DNA from: Erwinia persicina NBRC 102418
Lineage (GTDB): Bacteria > Pseudomonadota > Gammaproteobacteria > Enterobacterales > Enterobacteriaceae
NCBI RefSeq assembly: GCF_001571305.1
Contig: NZ_BCTN01000018.1
Coordinates: forward strand, 1 to 64,000
Direction: 5' to 3'
DNA length: 64,000 nucleotides
The notes beneath the pieces were generated by a model. The model had not been told where the DNA came from and searched no databases. It worked only from the letters and a program-made list of their open reading frames with translations. Of the stretch, positions 20,753-32,782 are shown piece by piece (the stretch's first letter is position 1; every line of letters begins with the position of its first letter). A program made the translations under genes and the position numbers.

Positions 20753-21259
20753 TCAGCCCGCCAGATAGAGTGCGCTGCCCCAGAGCAGGCCGGCAGAGAT
20801 CACCCCGGCAATAATATCATCGACCATGATCCCCATGCCGCCGTGCACATTGCGGTCAAACCAGCGGATGGGCCAGGGTTTCCAGATATCCAGAACGCGG
20901 AACACCAGGAAGCCTGCCAGCACCCACTGCCAGCTGTCGGTCGGGATCGCCATCAGGGTGATCCACATGCCGATAAACTCGTCCCAGACGATGCTGCCAT
21001 GATCGTGAACACCCATATCTTTCGCGGTACGGTGACAAAGGTAGACACCGATACTGATCCCCAGCAGCAGCACCAGTGAATAGAGATCCTGCGGCAGCAG
21101 GTTAAGCAGATACCAGAACGGAATGGCCGCCAGGGACCCTGCTGTTCCCGGCATCCAGGGGCTGAGACCGCTGCCAAACCCGGTCGCCAGCAGATGCCAG
21201 GGGTTGCTCATCTTCAGGCGACTTTTCGCCACGTCCTTAGCGCGTGCCAAAATGGTCAA
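20753..21259 (-). CDS. pgpA: PgpA, phosphatidylglycerophosphatase A
   Basis: A 168-residue inner-membrane phosphatase that removes phosphate from phosphatidylglycerol phosphate. [17 protein letters not shown] near residue 30 and VWDEFIGMW near residue 95 are the family motifs. Compared with E. coli (172) the C-terminus is slightly shorter. Its start overlaps the end of thiL by 23 nt, so it is the last gene of the ribD-ribH-nusB-thiL-pgpA group. Confidence 0.97.
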   Translation of the reverse strand: MTILARAKDVAKSRLKMSNPWHLLATGFGSGLSPWMPGTAGSLAAIPFWYLLNLLPQDLYSLVLLLGISIGVYLCHRTAKDMGVHDHGSIVWDEFIGMWITLMAIPTDSWQWVLAGFLVFRVLDIWKPWPIRWFDRNVHGGMGIMVDDIIAGVISAGLLWGSALYLAG

Positions 21260-22214
21260 ATCCTTTCAGGTTCAGTTCTACCGGCTTATCGTCCTGTAAC
21301 AACGTCAGCCCTTCCGACTGCGGAGCAATCTGACCGATGCAGGTGAAGGGAACGCCAAGATAGCCCAGCGCCACGTCCAGCGCGCCGCGGTTAATCTCCG
21401 GAACGGTGAAGCACAGCTCATAGTCTTCGCCCCCACTCAGCGCCCAGCGTACGGCCTGTTCCGGTTCGAAGTGCTGTTTCAGTACAGCGGAGATCGGCAG
21501 CGCATCCAGATGGAGGCGGGCACCACAGTCACTGGCTTTAAGGATATGGCCGAGATCGGAGATCAGCCCGTCAGACAGGTCGATAGCCGAACTGGCGAGA
21601 TCGCGCAGCGCCTGCCCCTGAAGGATTCGCGGCATCGGGCGCAGATGGCGCTTGATCAGCGCCTCATGGGCTGCCGGATCGTTAATCTTCACGTGGTGTT
21701 GCAGCAGTTCAAGGCCAGCGGCACTGTCACCGAGGGTGCCGGTGACATAGATCCAGTCGCCCACGCGCGCACCGCTGCGCTTCAGCGCCCGTCCCTGCGG
21801 CACCAGGCCATGAATGCCCAGCGTCATACTCAAGGGCCCACGCGTGGTGTCACCGCCAATCAGCTGCATATCGTAGTAGTCGAGCAGCTCAAACAGGCTG
21901 TCGCTGAAGTCTTTCAGCCAGGCTTCATTGATCTCCGGCAGCGTCAGGGCCAGCGTCAGCCATGCAGGATCGGCGCCCATGGCAGCCAGGTCGCTGAGGT
22001 TTACTGCAAGGGCTTTATATCCGAGGTCGGCGGGATGAATATCACGCAGAAAATGCACGCCTTCCACCAGCGTGTCAGTACTGATTGCCAGCGTCTGCTT
22101 TTCCGGTACGCCGAGTAATGCGCAGTCGTCACCGATGCCTTTTTCAACATCGCGACGGGAACTGGTTACACGGTCAAAATAACGTGCAATCAGTTCAAAT
22201 TCGCCACAAGCCAT
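21237..22214 (-). CDS. thiL: ThiL, thiamine-monophosphate kinase
   Basis: A 325-residue ATP-dependent kinase making thiamine diphosphate, the cofactor of Dxs upstream in the window. The N-terminal GIGDDCALL motif and [10 protein letters not shown] for ATP/Mg binding are present, followed by the AIR-synthase-like C-terminal domain with LSGGEDYEL. It overlaps pgpA and follows nusB after about 50 nt. Confidence 0.98.
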   Translation of the reverse strand: MACGEFELIARYFDRVTSSRRDVEKGIGDDCALLGVPEKQTLAISTDTLVEGVHFLRDIHPADLGYKALAVNLSDLAAMGADPAWLTLALTLPEINEAWLKDFSDSLFELLDYYDMQLIGGDTTRGPLSMTLGIHGLVPQGRALKRSGARVGDWIYVTGTLGDSAAGLELLQHHVKINDPAAHEALIKRHLRPMPRILQGQALRDLASSAIDLSDGLISDLGHILKASDCGARLHLDALPISAVLKQHFEPEQAVRWALSGGEDYELCFTVPEINRGALDVALGYLGVPFTCIGQIAPQSEGLTLLQDDKPVELNLKGFDHFGTR

Positions 22215-22265
22215 AATGCATTCCGGGAGTAAAAAGATGAGGCCGTGATGAGCGGCCTCAGAGAA

Positions 22266-22685
22266 TTATTTGCGGTTGGGACGGATAAACGGGCCAGCTT
22301 TGTCCAGCACGCCGTTGACAAACTTATGGCTGTCTTCAGCACCGAACACTTTAGCCAGTTCGATCCCTTCGTTGATCGCCACCTTGTAGGGAACGTCTGC
22401 ACGCTTGCTGAGTTCAAACAGTGAGATGCGCAGGATGGCCTTCTCAACCTGTCCCAGCTCTTCCAGCTGGCGTGACAGGTAAGGTTGCATCAGGCCGTCG
22501 AGGTATGCACTGTTAGTTGCAACGCCGCCGACCAGCTCACGGAAGTAAGTAATATCGACGTCTTTGACGTCCTGTTCCGCCAGAAACTGGTATTCGACAT
22601 CAGCGATGTCGTTTTTGGAGATTTGCCAGGAGTAAAGTGCCTGAACAGCACATTCACGGGCGCGGCGACGAGCAGCAGGTTTCAC
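22266..22685 (-). CDS. nusB: NusB, transcription antitermination factor
   Basis: A 139-residue all-helical protein, the same length as in E. coli, that binds boxA RNA with NusE (S10) during rRNA transcription. [16 protein letters not shown] at the N-terminus is the RNA-binding Arg-rich helix. It lies 16 nt after ribH. Confidence 0.98.
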   Translation of the reverse strand: MKPAARRRARECAVQALYSWQISKNDIADVEYQFLAEQDVKDVDITYFRELVGGVATNSAYLDGLMQPYLSRQLEELGQVEKAILRISLFELSKRADVPYKVAINEGIELAKVFGAEDSHKFVNGVLDKAGPFIRPNRK

Positions 22686-22701
22686 GAAATTCCCCTTAAA
22701 A

Positions 22702-23172
22702 TCAGGCTTTGATGGCTTTCAATACGTTAATCATTTCCAGAGCGGTCAGGGCTGCTTCAGCACCTTTATTACCCGCTTTGGTTCCGGCGCGTTCAATGGC
22801 CTGCTCGATGTTTTCCGTCGTCAGTACGCCAAAAGCAACCGGGATATCGCTGTTCATGGCAACGCTGGCCAGACCAGAGCTGGCCTCACCTGCCACATAT
22901 TCGAAATGGGCGGTACCGCCACGGATAACGGTTCCCAGCGCCACAACGGCATCATGCTTACCGGTGTTCGCCAGCGCACGTGCGGTCATTGGCAGCTCAT
23001 AGGCACCCGGAACCCAGACGACGGTGATGTTTTCATCTTTGACCTGACCAATACGCTTCAGGGCATCAATGGCACCACTCAGCAGGCTGTCGTTGATAAA
23101 GTTGTTGAAACGCGCAATAACCAGAGCAACGCGCGCGTCAGGAGTAGCAACAGCAGCTTCGATAACGTTCAT
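22702..23172 (-). CDS. ribH: RibH, 6,7-dimethyl-8-ribityllumazine synthase
   Basis: A 156-residue lumazine synthase (ribE in older E. coli naming) that condenses the RibD product with 3,4-dihydroxybutanone phosphate. Family motifs include ARFNNFIND near residue 20, [10 protein letters not shown] and [14 protein letters not shown] with the active-site His. It lies between ribD and nusB. Confidence 0.98.
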   Translation of the reverse strand: MNVIEAAVATPDARVALVIARFNNFINDSLLSGAIDALKRIGQVKDENITVVWVPGAYELPMTARALANTGKHDAVVALGTVIRGGTAHFEYVAGEASSGLASVAMNSDIPVAFGVLTTENIEQAIERAGTKAGNKGAEAALTALEMINVLKAIKA

Positions 23173-23259
23173 ATTCTTCCTTTCAGGGTTCTGTTTGGCC
23201 CCGCAGGGGGGCGGATTCTATCATACTCTTCATGGGTCTGCTTGTTTTTGCGCAAACCG

Positions 23260-24363
23260 CTATAACGGCGCCAGCGTCAGGCGTAAATCAGGCCCAACCT
23301 GACGGACATCACTAAAAGCAAAAGCGGGAGCATCGACGAGATGCTCAAGGCCCGGCAGCTGACACAGGCCTCGCCCGCGATCACCCAGCAGTTTAGGGGC
23401 CAGATAAACAATCAGTTCATCCACCACCCCGGTCTGTAACAACGCCCCTGCAAACTGCGCCCCGGCTTCCACCCAGACACTGTTAATCTGTTTTCTGCCC
23501 AGCAGCATCATCATTGCCACTAAATCCAGCCGCTGGTTATGCCGCGGCACACTGAACTGAGTGACATTTTCCGGCCATGCCAGTTCATCGCAGGTTGTGC
23601 GCGCCAGCCAGGTTTCACCGGATTGTGCAATAAGCTGATGCTGAGGCGTGACGCGATTCTGGCTGTCGACAATAATTCTCACCGGCTGGCGCAGCAGGTC
23701 AGCGGGGTAATCAGCCTGAGTCGCGTCATCCAGCTCCTGGTGACGTACCGTTAATGACGGGTTATCCGCCAGTACGGTCGCACTGGTGCTGAGAATGGCG
23801 GAACTTTGTGCCCGCAGACGCTGGACGTCACGCCGCGCCTGCGGCGAGGTAATCCACTGACTTTCACCACTGGCCAGCGCGGTGCGGCCATCAAGCGATG
23901 CCCCCAGTTTAAGCTGCACCCAGGGGAAACCGGTACGCATGCGCTTAAGAAAGCCGCGATTCAGTGCTTCGGCCTCCTGCATCATCAGGCCGTGGCTGAC
24001 ATCAATACCCGCCTGCTGTAAACGGTAGAGGCCACGCCCTGCGACTTCCGGGTTCGGATCCTGCATGGCCGCGACAACGCGGCTGACACCGGCGCTTATT
24101 AAGGCGTCACAGCACGGGGGTGTACGCCCGTGATGGCTACACGGCTCCAGTGTCACATAGGCTGTCGCGCCTTTAGCTTTTTCACCGGCCATGCGTAACG
24201 CATGCACCTCCGCGTGTGGCTCACCGGCACGCAGATGGTAGCCTTCACCGACGATGTCGCCGTCGCGAACCAACACACAGCCCACGTTAGGGTTCGGTGT
24301 GGTGGTAAAACGCCCTCTTCGCGCCAGCTCCAGCGCGCGCGCCATATACATTTCATCACGCAT
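23260..24363 (-). CDS. ribD: RibD, riboflavin deaminase/reductase
   Basis: A 367-residue bifunctional enzyme (E. coli 367). The N-terminal CMP/dCMP deaminase-type domain has the zinc motif HAEVHAL and the LEPCSHHGRTPPCC segment. The C-terminal NADPH-dependent reductase domain begins near residue 145. The ATG at 24361-24363 (MRDEMYMARAL) matches the family start; a 25-codon in-frame extension runs into nrdR and is not conserved. It starts 4 nt after the nrdR stop. Confidence 0.97.
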   Translation of the reverse strand: MRDEMYMARALELARRGRFTTTPNPNVGCVLVRDGDIVGEGYHLRAGEPHAEVHALRMAGEKAKGATAYVTLEPCSHHGRTPPCCDALISAGVSRVVAAMQDPNPEVAGRGLYRLQQAGIDVSHGLMMQEAEALNRGFLKRMRTGFPWVQLKLGASLDGRTALASGESQWITSPQARRDVQRLRAQSSAILSTSATVLADNPSLTVRHQELDDATQADYPADLLRQPVRIIVDSQNRVTPQHQLIAQSGETWLARTTCDELAWPENVTQFSVPRHNQRLDLVAMMMLLGRKQINSVWVEAGAQFAGALLQTGVVDELIVYLAPKLLGDRGRGLCQLPGLEHLVDAPAFAFSDVRQVGPDLRLTLAPL

Positions 24364-24367
24364 AACG

Positions 24368-24817
24368 TCAGTCCTGTAGGCGGGCGATCTCTTCGCCAAA
24401 TTCGCGGATATCTTCAAAACTACGGTAGACAGAGGCAAAGCGGATATAGGCCACCTTATCCAGCTTTTTTAACTCATCCATCACCAGGCTCCCGATCAGC
24501 TTACTGGCAACTTCACGCTCCCCCGTCGCCCGTAGCTGGCTTTTGATATGGGTGAGTGCAGTTTCGACCGCATCAGAATTAACCGGCCGTTTTTCCAGCG
24601 CTTTCATCAGGCCACTGCGCAGCTTGTCTTCATTGAATGGCTCACGCACATCATTGCTCTTGACCACGCGCGGCATCACCAGTTCGGCCACCTCAAAGGT
24701 CGTAAACCGTTCATGACACACCAGGCACTGGCGGCGGCGGCGCACAGAGGTGCCTTCCCCGACCAGACGGGAGTCGATCACTTTCGTATCCACGGCAGAA
24801 CAGAATGGGCAATACAT
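24368..24817 (-). CDS. nrdR: NrdR, repressor of ribonucleotide reductase genes
   Basis: A 149-residue repressor, the same length as E. coli NrdR. An N-terminal zinc ribbon has CPFC and CLVCHERF pairs around [15 protein letters not shown], and an ATP-cone domain senses ATP/dATP from about residue 49. The start at 24815-24817 gives the conserved MYCPFC; the longer frame upstream is rejected. First gene of the nrdR-ribD cluster and divergent from yajI. No NrdR boxes were searched for successfully in this window. Confidence 0.98.
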   Translation of the reverse strand: MYCPFCSAVDTKVIDSRLVGEGTSVRRRRQCLVCHERFTTFEVAELVMPRVVKSNDVREPFNEDKLRSGLMKALEKRPVNSDAVETALTHIKSQLRATGEREVASKLIGSLVMDELKKLDKVAYIRFASVYRSFEDIREFGEEIARLQD

Positions 24818-25007
24818 GACGCGTCCTGTTAATTCTAAAGAGTAACGGCTAGTGTACCGCGAACCCGGCTGTGTGCCAAAGGCACGTCGGCAAAACCGCC
24901 CTGATTTTATGCGGCTTACGCAACAAAATCCCTTATTTCTTTGCAGGCGATCAAGACCCGTTTGCTCTAAGATAATGTCATTCGCTTTAATCAAAAGGAA
25001 ATGAACA

Positions 25008-25571
25008 ATGACAAGCACTTATCTTCGTCTGTCACTGGGTTCGCTGCTGTTGCTGGCGGGCTGTGCCAGCGCGCCGCCTCAGCCAAAAATTAATCAGTTG
25101 CACAACGAAGTGGGTAAACTGACCCAGGAGATGCGAAAGCTCACTAAGCAGGCTGCCGCGCTTGAGCAACAGGGCAATCTGAACAGCGGTTCGGCACAGG
25201 GTGCCTGGCTGTTACCTGCAGCCAATACCGGCGTGATCCTGAAAAGTCAGGCCGGTGAGCTGAAGTTGTCGCTGAGTCATGTGCAGCAGGAGGCCAACGG
25301 AACCCGTGCCATCCTGCATATACGTGCCACCGGAGAGGCTCCCCTTCCGGCCTTTACGGCCCAGGTGGAATGGGGAGAACTTGACAGTACCACCGGTAAA
25401 CCCCTGACGGTAAACAGCCAGGTACAGCCGATCGCGGTAGCCCGTGAACTGCTGCCCAAAACGGAAGTGACGCTGCCCCTGCGCTTGAGCAACCTTCCGC
25501 CTGAGCAGTTAGGGTATGTGCGGGTGCATGATGTCGTGGTCAGTCCGCCGCCTGCGGTGACAGCACCATAA
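25008..25571 (+). CDS. yajI: YajI-like lipoprotein (DUF3251)
   Basis: A 187-residue lipoprotein with the lipobox LAGC (Cys19). The segment after it is a short coiled coil (about residues 28-55), followed by a DUF3251 beta-rich domain with [11 protein letters not shown]. Position next to nrdR matches E. coli yajI. Function unknown. The start follows AAAGGAAATG. A bidirectional terminator directly follows; tsx and yajD, next in E. coli, are missing. Confidence 0.88.
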   Translation: MTSTYLRLSLGSLLLLAGCASAPPQPKINQLHNEVGKLTQEMRKLTKQAAALEQQGNLNSGSAQGAWLLPAANTGVILKSQAGELKLSLSHVQQEANGTRAILHIRATGEAPLPAFTAQVEWGELDSTTGKPLTVNSQVQPIAVARELLPKTEVTLPLRLSNLPPEQLGYVRVHDVVVSPPPAVTAP

Positions 25572-25600
25572 AAAAGGGCCACGCGATGCGTGGCCCTTTC
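25570..25600. terminator. Bidirectional terminator shared by yajI and the secDF operon
   Basis: A perfect 9-bp stem (GGGCCACGC/GCGTGGCCC) with a 3-nt GAT loop. On the plus side it is followed by TTTC; on the minus side the A tract becomes six T residues, so it is strongest for secF. Confidence 0.85.
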
Positions 25601-25621
25601 AGTTGGAGAAGGTTTAACCCA

Positions 25622-26590
25622 TTAAGGCAGAATGGAAGGCTGGTCTGCGCCCTCTTTTTCCACTTTCTGCTGCAACATATGCTCGCGCTTCATGCCCAGC
25701 TTCAGCGCCAGCGCAGAGGAGACATAAATCGACGAGATAGTACCGATAGTGATACCGATCAGCATGGTTAACGAGAAACCTTTCAGCAACGCGCCGCCGA
25801 AGACAAACAGGATCATGACCATCGCCAGGGTTGTTACCGAGGTGATAATGGTACGACTCAGGGTCTGCGTCAGGGAGACGTTGGTGATGTCATAAGACGA
25901 ACCGCGACGGATCTTGCGGAAATTCTCACGAATACGGTCTGATACCACGATCTTATCGTTTAGCGAGTAACCGATAACTGACATCAGTGACGCAATGATA
26001 GTCAGGTCAATCTCAACGTGGAACAGCGACAGCAGACCGGCAGTAATGATCACATCGTGCGCCAGCGCCAGTACCGTACCCAGTGCAAGACGCCACTCAA
26101 AGCGGAAACCGATGTAAATCAGAATGGCAATCAGGGCGGATAACAGCGCCATCCCGCCAGCCTGAGCCAGATCGCTCCCCACACTTGGGCCAACAAATTC
26201 AATACGCTTGACCGTGGCCTGCTGCTGGGTGGTCTGGTTGATCGTCGCCAGCACTTTCGCGCCCAGCTCCTGACCTGCATTCCCCTCACGCGGTGACATA
26301 CGGACGATCACGTCACGGCTGCTGCCAAAGTTCTGCACCTGCGGCTCGTCAAATCCTGATTTCACCAGGCTGTCGCGCAGCAGATCCAGCTCAACGGGCT
26401 GCTCGAGGTTAATTTCAATCACCGTACCGCCGGTGAAATCCAGACCCCAGTTAAAACCGCGCACGCCCATGATGGCTACGGATGCAATCAACAACAGCAC
26501 CGAGATGGCGAAAGCCAGCGTGTCCCAGCGCATAAAGTCATAGACTTTACGGCCGTGGTTCATTTGTTCAACACTATGTTCCTGTGACAC
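25622..26590 (-). CDS. secF: SecF, protein translocase subunit
   Basis: A 322-residue inner-membrane RND-family partner of SecD that uses the proton gradient to complete protein export through SecYEG. Six helices are visible. [12 protein letters not shown] near residue 45 and the [12 protein letters not shown] motif with the functional Asp are typical. The start is a GTG (26588-26590) after a CTGAGGAGTG ribosome site, giving VSQEHSVEQ as in E. coli (MAQEYTVEQ). It is 10 nt after secD. Confidence 0.97.
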   Translation of the reverse strand: MSQEHSVEQMNHGRKVYDFMRWDTLAFAISVLLLIASVAIMGVRGFNWGLDFTGGTVIEINLEQPVELDLLRDSLVKSGFDEPQVQNFGSSRDVIVRMSPREGNAGQELGAKVLATINQTTQQQATVKRIEFVGPSVGSDLAQAGGMALLSALIAILIYIGFRFEWRLALGTVLALAHDVIITAGLLSLFHVEIDLTIIASLMSVIGYSLNDKIVVSDRIRENFRKIRRGSSYDITNVSLTQTLSRTIITSVTTLAMVMILFVFGGALLKGFSLTMLIGITIGTISSIYVSSALALKLGMKREHMLQQKVEKEGADQPSILP

Positions 26591-26600
26591 AACGCACTCC

Positions 26601-28448
26601 TCAGATAGACAGCTTGTTGATGCGTTTGCCGCCGTACAACAGATTGGCGATGGCGCGAGTACCAATAATTGCGGTAAACATCGAGGTCGCAATACCGATT
26701 CCCGTGGTGATCGCAAAGCCTTTAATTGAACCTGTACCCACTGCGTACAGAATCAACACTTTGATCAGCGTCGTGACGTTAGCATCAACGATACTGGAGA
26801 ACGCGCCTTTATAGCCCTCATGGATCGCCTGCTGAACGGAACGCCCGTTACGCAGCTCTTCCTTGATACGTTCGTTGATCAGGACGTTAGCATCGACCGC
26901 TACCGCCAGCGTCAGCACAATCCCGGCAATCCCCGGCATGGTCAGCGTAGCGCCAGGCAGCAGGGACATGATACCGACAATCAGCACCAGGTTTGCCAGC
27001 AGCGCACTGGTCGCAATCAGACCAAACTTCTTGTACCACACCACCATAAAGATGATGGAGGCGATCAGGCCCCACAGGCAGGCTTCCAGACCCTGAGTAA
27101 TGTTCTGCTGACCCATTGTCGGGCCAATCGTACGCTCTTCAACAATCTGGATAGGCGCAATCAATGCACCGGCACGCAGCAGCAGCGAGAGCTGACGGGC
27201 TTCGTTCGGATTATTAATGCCGGTAATACGGAAGCTGTTACCCAGACGTGACTGGATATTGGCGACGTTGATGACCTCTTCCTGCTTCTCAAGAATGGCA
27301 CGGCCGTTGGCGTCTTTCTTTCCGCTGTCTTTATACTCGACAAACAGAGTTGCCATCGCTTTACCGACGCTGTCCTTGGTGAAGTTGGACATGATGTTAC
27401 CGCCCGCGCTGTCCAGGGAGATATTAACCTGTGGCTGGTTGTATTCATCCGTGCTGGAAGTGGAGTCAGTGATATGGTCACCAGTGAGGATCACACGCTT
27501 GTACAGCACAACAGGCTGGCCATCACGGGTGTCTTTCACTTCAGAGTCACCCGGTACACGGCCATTGGCCGCCGCCGTGGCATCCACGCTGGTATTCACC
27601 AGGCGGAACTCCAGAGTCGCTGTAGCGCCGAGGATCTCTTTCGCGCGAGCCGTGTCCTGAATACCCGGCAGTTCGACCACGATACGGTCAGAACCCTGGC
27701 GCTGTACCAGCGGTTCGGCCACGCCGAGTTGGTTCACACGGTTGCGCAGAATATTGATGTTCTGCTGCACCGCATATTCACGGGCTTCACGCAGACGTTC
27801 GTCACTCATTACCGCCGTCAGGGCATTGCTGCCGCTGCTGTTGATGACCATATCGCGGTGACGACCTGTCAGGTAAGTGACGGCCTGATCGCGTGCGGCG
27901 GCATCACGGAAACGAATTTCCATACCGTAATTGTTGGTTTTACGAACGTTAACGTAAGGAATGCTTTTCTCACGCAGATCGCTACGCAGGCTGTCGATAT
28001 TCTGCTCCTGGAGTTTACCCAGAGCCGTATCCATATCCACTTCCATCAGGAAGTGAACACCGCCACGCAGATCAAGACCGAGTTTCATCGGTTCAGCGTT
28101 GAGCATGGCAAGCCATGATGGCGTCGCAGGGGCGAGGTTAAGCGCCACAACGTAACTATCGCCAAGCGTTTTGATAATCGCTTCACGCGCGCGCATCTGC
28201 ACGTCAGTGTTGGCGAAACGCGCCATAATAGCGCCATTTTCCAGCGCCAGTGATTTGGCCTGAATATTATCTTGTTTTAATGCGGTCTGGATCTGAACCA
28301 GCGTTTGCTCACTGGCGGCGCTTCCGCGCGCACCAGTGATCTGAACGGCCGGATCCTCACCATACAGGTTAGGCAGTGCATACAGCAGACCGACGAGTAA
28401 CACGACGATCAGCATGATGTACTTCCACAAAGGATAACGGTTTAACAC
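26601..28448 (-). CDS. secD: SecD, protein translocase subunit
   Basis: A 615-residue subunit, identical in length to E. coli SecD. One N-terminal helix is followed by a large periplasmic P1 domain and the C-terminal RND helices. [14 protein letters not shown] and the [22 protein letters not shown] region (Asp essential for proton movement) are present; the start is a GTG with AAGGGAAC upstream. Part of yajC-secD-secF. Confidence 0.98.
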   Translation of the reverse strand: MLNRYPLWKYIMLIVVLLVGLLYALPNLYGEDPAVQITGARGSAASEQTLVQIQTALKQDNIQAKSLALENGAIMARFANTDVQMRAREAIIKTLGDSYVVALNLAPATPSWLAMLNAEPMKLGLDLRGGVHFLMEVDMDTALGKLQEQNIDSLRSDLREKSIPYVNVRKTNNYGMEIRFRDAAARDQAVTYLTGRHRDMVINSSGSNALTAVMSDERLREAREYAVQQNINILRNRVNQLGVAEPLVQRQGSDRIVVELPGIQDTARAKEILGATATLEFRLVNTSVDATAAANGRVPGDSEVKDTRDGQPVVLYKRVILTGDHITDSTSSTDEYNQPQVNISLDSAGGNIMSNFTKDSVGKAMATLFVEYKDSGKKDANGRAILEKQEEVINVANIQSRLGNSFRITGINNPNEARQLSLLLRAGALIAPIQIVEERTIGPTMGQQNITQGLEACLWGLIASIIFMVVWYKKFGLIATSALLANLVLIVGIMSLLPGATLTMPGIAGIVLTLAVAVDANVLINERIKEELRNGRSVQQAIHEGYKGAFSSIVDANVTTLIKVLILYAVGTGSIKGFAITTGIGIATSMFTAIIGTRAIANLLYGGKRINKLSI

Positions 28449-28474
28449 GGCAGTTCCCTTAGGGAAATCGAAAA

Positions 28475-28804
28475 TTAAAGCGCCTTCATTGTACCTTTCG
28501 GCAGAACGGCGGCAACGAAGTCACGTTTGACCACAACTTCAGTGGTTTCGTTCAGTGCGATAGCAACATAGCCGGTTTCAGCGACTTTAGTCACACGGCC
28601 TACCAGACCACCGGTCGTCAGCACTTCATCACCTTTAGAAATGGAGTCCATCAGTTTCTTGTGCTCTTTCGCACGTTTCTGCTGAGGGCGCAGGATCATA
28701 AAGTAGAAAATCAGACCAAACACAACCAGCATAATCACCAGAGAGTAAGGACTTCCCTGAGATGGTGCTGCGGCTGCTACGGCATCAGAAGTGAAAAAGC
28801 TCAT
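28475..28804 (-). CDS. yajC: YajC, Sec translocon accessory protein
   Basis: A 109-residue single-pass membrane protein (E. coli 110) that associates with SecDF. One helix spans roughly residues 20-40, followed by the conserved [16 protein letters not shown] and [12 protein letters not shown]. It sits 18 nt after tgt and before secD. Confidence 0.97.
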   Translation of the reverse strand: MSFFTSDAVAAAAPSQGSPYSLVIMLVVFGLIFYFMILRPQQKRAKEHKKLMDSISKGDEVLTTGGLVGRVTKVAETGYVAIALNETTEVVVKRDFVAAVLPKGTMKAL

Positions 28805-28822
28805 TAAATTTCCCTCATTTGT

Positions 28823-29989
<1,167 letters not shown>

Positions 29990-30027
29990 TTAAAAAGGGC
30001 CGGACGGTGCCGCCCCCCTGGAAAGGA

Positions 30028-31098
30028 TTACTGACCCGGAATTTCGCTGACAGCCTGCGGATTACGGGTAATAAACATCGCATCACCATAGCTGAAGAAG
30101 CGATATTTTTCAGCTACGGCCTGCTGATAAGCGTGCATCGTATGCTGATAGCCTGCAAATGCCGAAACCAGCATAATCAACGTGGATTCCGGCAGGTGGA
30201 AATTGGTCACCAGCACATCAATGATCTGATAGTGATAACCGGGATAGATAAAGATGCTGGTGTCGCCAAAGAATGGCGCAATCAGCGCATCCCGGGACGC
30301 CTGCGCGGCGCTCTCCAGTGAACGTACTGAGGTGGTGCCCACGGCAATCACCCGGTTGCCACGTGCTTTACATGCCAGCACGGCATCCACCACGTCCTGC
30401 GGCACTTCCGCATACTCGGCGTGCATGATGTGATCTTCAATGGTGTCTACGCGCACGGGCTGGAAAGTCCCGGCCCCGACGTGCAGGGTCACAAACGCGG
30501 TCTCAACGCCTTTCTCCCGCAGGGCGGCGAGCAGGGGCTCATCAAAATGCAGTCCTGCCGTGGGTGCCGCTACCGCGCCGGGTTTCTGGCTGTACACCGT
30601 CTGGTACAGCTCGCGGTCAGCGTCTTCATCCGGGCGATCAATATACGGCGGCAGCGGCATATGGCCGATGTCATTCAGGATATCCAGTACCGGACGCGGA
30701 TCGTGAAATTCGATTTCAAAGAGGGCATCATGGCGGGCCTGCATGGTGGCCGACACGTTTTCCTCGTCGCCCAACAACAGCTCACTGCCGGGCTTGGGGG
30801 CTTTCGACGCGCGCACATGTGCCAGCACGCGTTTGTCGTCCAGCATACGCTCGATCAGCACTTCGATTTTACCGCCGCTGGCTTTACGGCCAAAAATACG
30901 TGCCGGGATCACCCGGGTATTGTTAAACACCAGCAGGTCGCCGGGATTGAGCTTATCCAGCAAATCGGTGAAGACCCCATGCGTCAGTTCGCCATCCGGG
31001 CCATTGAGCGACAGCAGACGGCAACCGCTGCGCTGGGCCTGCGGATAGTGGGCAATCAAAGATTCAGGTAACTCAAAGTTAAAATCGGCAACGCGCAT
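30028..31098 (-). CDS. queA: QueA, S-adenosylmethionine:tRNA ribosyltransferase-isomerase
   Basis: A 356-residue enzyme that transfers the ribosyl part of AdoMet to preQ1-tRNA, giving epoxyqueuosine. Conserved stretches include [23 protein letters not shown] and [14 protein letters not shown]. The start chosen is the second ATG (MRVADF), as in E. coli; the ATG at 31104 adds Met-Thr and has a CCGGA sequence at suitable spacing, so it is also possible. First gene of queA-tgt-yajC-secD-secF and divergent from acpH. Confidence 0.97.
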   Translation of the reverse strand: MRVADFNFELPESLIAHYPQAQRSGCRLLSLNGPDGELTHGVFTDLLDKLNPGDLLVFNNTRVIPARIFGRKASGGKIEVLIERMLDDKRVLAHVRASKAPKPGSELLLGDEENVSATMQARHDALFEIEFHDPRPVLDILNDIGHMPLPPYIDRPDEDADRELYQTVYSQKPGAVAAPTAGLHFDEPLLAALREKGVETAFVTLHVGAGTFQPVRVDTIEDHIMHAEYAEVPQDVVDAVLACKARGNRVIAVGTTSVRSLESAAQASRDALIAPFFGDTSIFIYPGYHYQIIDVLVTNFHLPESTLIMLVSAFAGYQHTMHAYQQAVAEKYRFFSYGDAMFITRNPQAVSEIPGQ

Positions 31099-31259
31099 GG
31101 TCATTTACAATCCGGGAAATCAGGGCGCACATTCTAGCTGAAAACTGCTCATAGCTAAACAATCTGCTGACTATCCCTGAAAACTATTGGCAAAATAAGT
31201 CCAATGCCGCCGGCACACCCGCTGCTTGAAGTCTGCCCGCTATAGGTTAGAATCCCGCC

Positions 31260-31841
31260 ATGAATTATCTTGCCCACCTCCATCTTGCCACCCTTGCCGA
31301 CAGCTCACTGCTGGGCAATATGATGGCCGATTATGTTCGCGGTAATCCTTACCAACAGTGGCCCGCGCCTGTTGCTGAAGGCATTGCCCTGCACCGCCGC
31401 ATTGACGCGCTGACGGATGCACTGCCGGAAGTCCGCAGCGCGCGCCAGCTCTTCCGCAGTGAAACACGCCGTGTGTCCCCCATTACCCTTGATGTCATCT
31501 GGGATCATTTTCTGTCATCTCACTGGGATACACTGGTGCCGGAAATTTCTTTGCCAGCTTTTTTGTCACATGTCAGAAGTGTGATCGAACCTCAACTTGG
31601 TCCCACGCCGGAACGCTTCCAGACTCTTAACCATCACTTATGGAAAGGACGCTGGATGGAGCGCTACGCCGAAGCGCCGTTCCTGCAGAACGTGTTACAG
31701 GGTATGGCCAGCCGCCGTCCTAAGCTGGCCGCACTGGAAGAGAGTTACCGCGATTTTGTCGATAACTATCAGCGCCTTGAAGAGTTTTTCTGGCAGCTTT
31801 ATCCGCGCATGATGACGCAGGCAGTACGGCGTGAACTCTAA
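31260..31841 (+). CDS. acpH: AcpH, acyl carrier protein phosphodiesterase
   Basis: A 193-residue HD-domain hydrolase that removes 4'-phosphopantetheine from ACP. The N-terminus MNYLAHLHLA, the HRRIDALTD motif with conserved His-Arg-Asp and a WDHFLS motif match E. coli AcpH (YajB) of the same length. It is divergent from queA across about 160 bp, the E. coli arrangement. Confidence 0.95.
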   Translation: MNYLAHLHLATLADSSLLGNMMADYVRGNPYQQWPAPVAEGIALHRRIDALTDALPEVRSARQLFRSETRRVSPITLDVIWDHFLSSHWDTLVPEISLPAFLSHVRSVIEPQLGPTPERFQTLNHHLWKGRWMERYAEAPFLQNVLQGMASRRPKLAALEESYRDFVDNYQRLEEFFWQLYPRMMTQAVRREL

Positions 31842-31922
31842 AAGTCATTGCCACTTTTACACCTTGCCCTTTTTCAAAAAAGGGCTATTGTATGATACTG
31901 CTTTATAATTACTCGAATTTTG

Positions 31923-31959
31923 ATAGGTACAACCTATCCGAATAATCGGTACAGCACGC
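31923..31959 (+). promoter_or_regulatory. OxyR-type binding site upstream of the peroxiredoxin gene
   Basis: ATAGGTACAACCTAT at 31923-31937 matches every fixed position of the OxyR half-motif ATAGNTNNNANCTAT. Seven bases later a degenerate second half (ATCGGTACAGCACGC, 31945-31959) follows at the right spacing. A -10-like TATACT lies at 31984-31989 with no recognisable -35, the geometry of an activator-dependent promoter. Binding is inferred. Confidence 0.6.
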
Positions 31960-32036
31960 TGGCCCGACACCGGGCACGCCCCGTATACTGCCTGCGTCTT
32001 GTCACCTTACTTCAACTTACTTTTACAGGAGTGAAC

Positions 32037-32639
32037 ATGGTCCTGGTTACTCGTCCAGCCCCAGATTTTACTGCCGCCGCCGTCCTGGGCAACGGTGAAA
32101 TCGTAGAGAACTTCAACTTTAAAAAACACACCGCTGGTAAAGCCACCGTTGTGTTCTTTTGGCCAATGGACTTCACCTTCGTATGCCCTTCTGAGCTGAT
32201 CGCTTTCGACAAGCGTTATGCCGAATTCCAGAAGCGTGGCGTAGAAGTTGTGGGTGTTTCCTTCGATTCAGAGTTCGTGCATAACGCATGGCGTAAAACG
32301 CCGGTTGATAAAGGCGGCATCGGCGAAGTTCAGTACGCGATGGTTGCTGACATCAAACGTGAAATCCAGAAAGCCTACGGCATTGAGCACCCGGATGCGG
32401 GCGTTGCTCTGCGTGGTTCTTTCCTGATCGACAAAGCCGGTGTGGTTCGTCACCAGGTGGTTAACGATCTGCCACTGGGTCGTAACGTCGATGAAATGCT
32501 GCGCATGGTTGACGCGCTGCAGTTCCACGAAGAGCACGGCGAAGTGTGCCCGGCTCAGTGGGAAAAAGGAAAAGAAGGTATGGGCGCATCACCGGAAGGT
32601 GTGGCTAAATACCTGTCTGAGAATGCTGCGAAGCTGTAA
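32037..32639 (+). CDS. Typical 2-Cys peroxiredoxin (AhpC/TSA family)
   Basis: A 200-residue cytoplasmic peroxidase that reduces hydrogen peroxide and organic peroxides. The peroxidatic Cys is in DFTFVCPSEL near residue 50, and the resolving Cys in GEVCPAQWEKGKEGM near residue 168. It is closer to the TSA/Prx C branch than to AhpC; no ahpF is adjacent, so the reductant is probably thioredoxin. The ATG at 32037 follows ACAGGAGTG; a longer in-frame start crosses the OxyR-type site and is rejected. Confidence 0.95.
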   Translation: MVLVTRPAPDFTAAAVLGNGEIVENFNFKKHTAGKATVVFFWPMDFTFVCPSELIAFDKRYAEFQKRGVEVVGVSFDSEFVHNAWRKTPVDKGGIGEVQYAMVADIKREIQKAYGIEHPDAGVALRGSFLIDKAGVVRHQVVNDLPLGRNVDEMLRMVDALQFHEEHGEVCPAQWEKGKEGMGASPEGVAKYLSENAAKL

Positions 32640-32658
32640 TTACCGCTGCGTTTTCAAT

Positions 32659-32686
32659 AAAGCTCGCTTCGGCGGGCTTTTTTTTC
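32659..32686 (+). terminator. Rho-independent terminator of the peroxiredoxin gene
   Basis: AGCTCGC and GCGGGCT pair (with one G-T) around a TTCG tetraloop, followed by eight T residues. Confidence 0.88.
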
Positions 32687-32782
32687 GTCTGTCCTCCCCT
32701 TCTCCGCACCTTTCGTCACACCTGTATGAAAAACTTTGTAATGATGCCCACTGGTACAGACACCACAACAAGGATGATCCTG

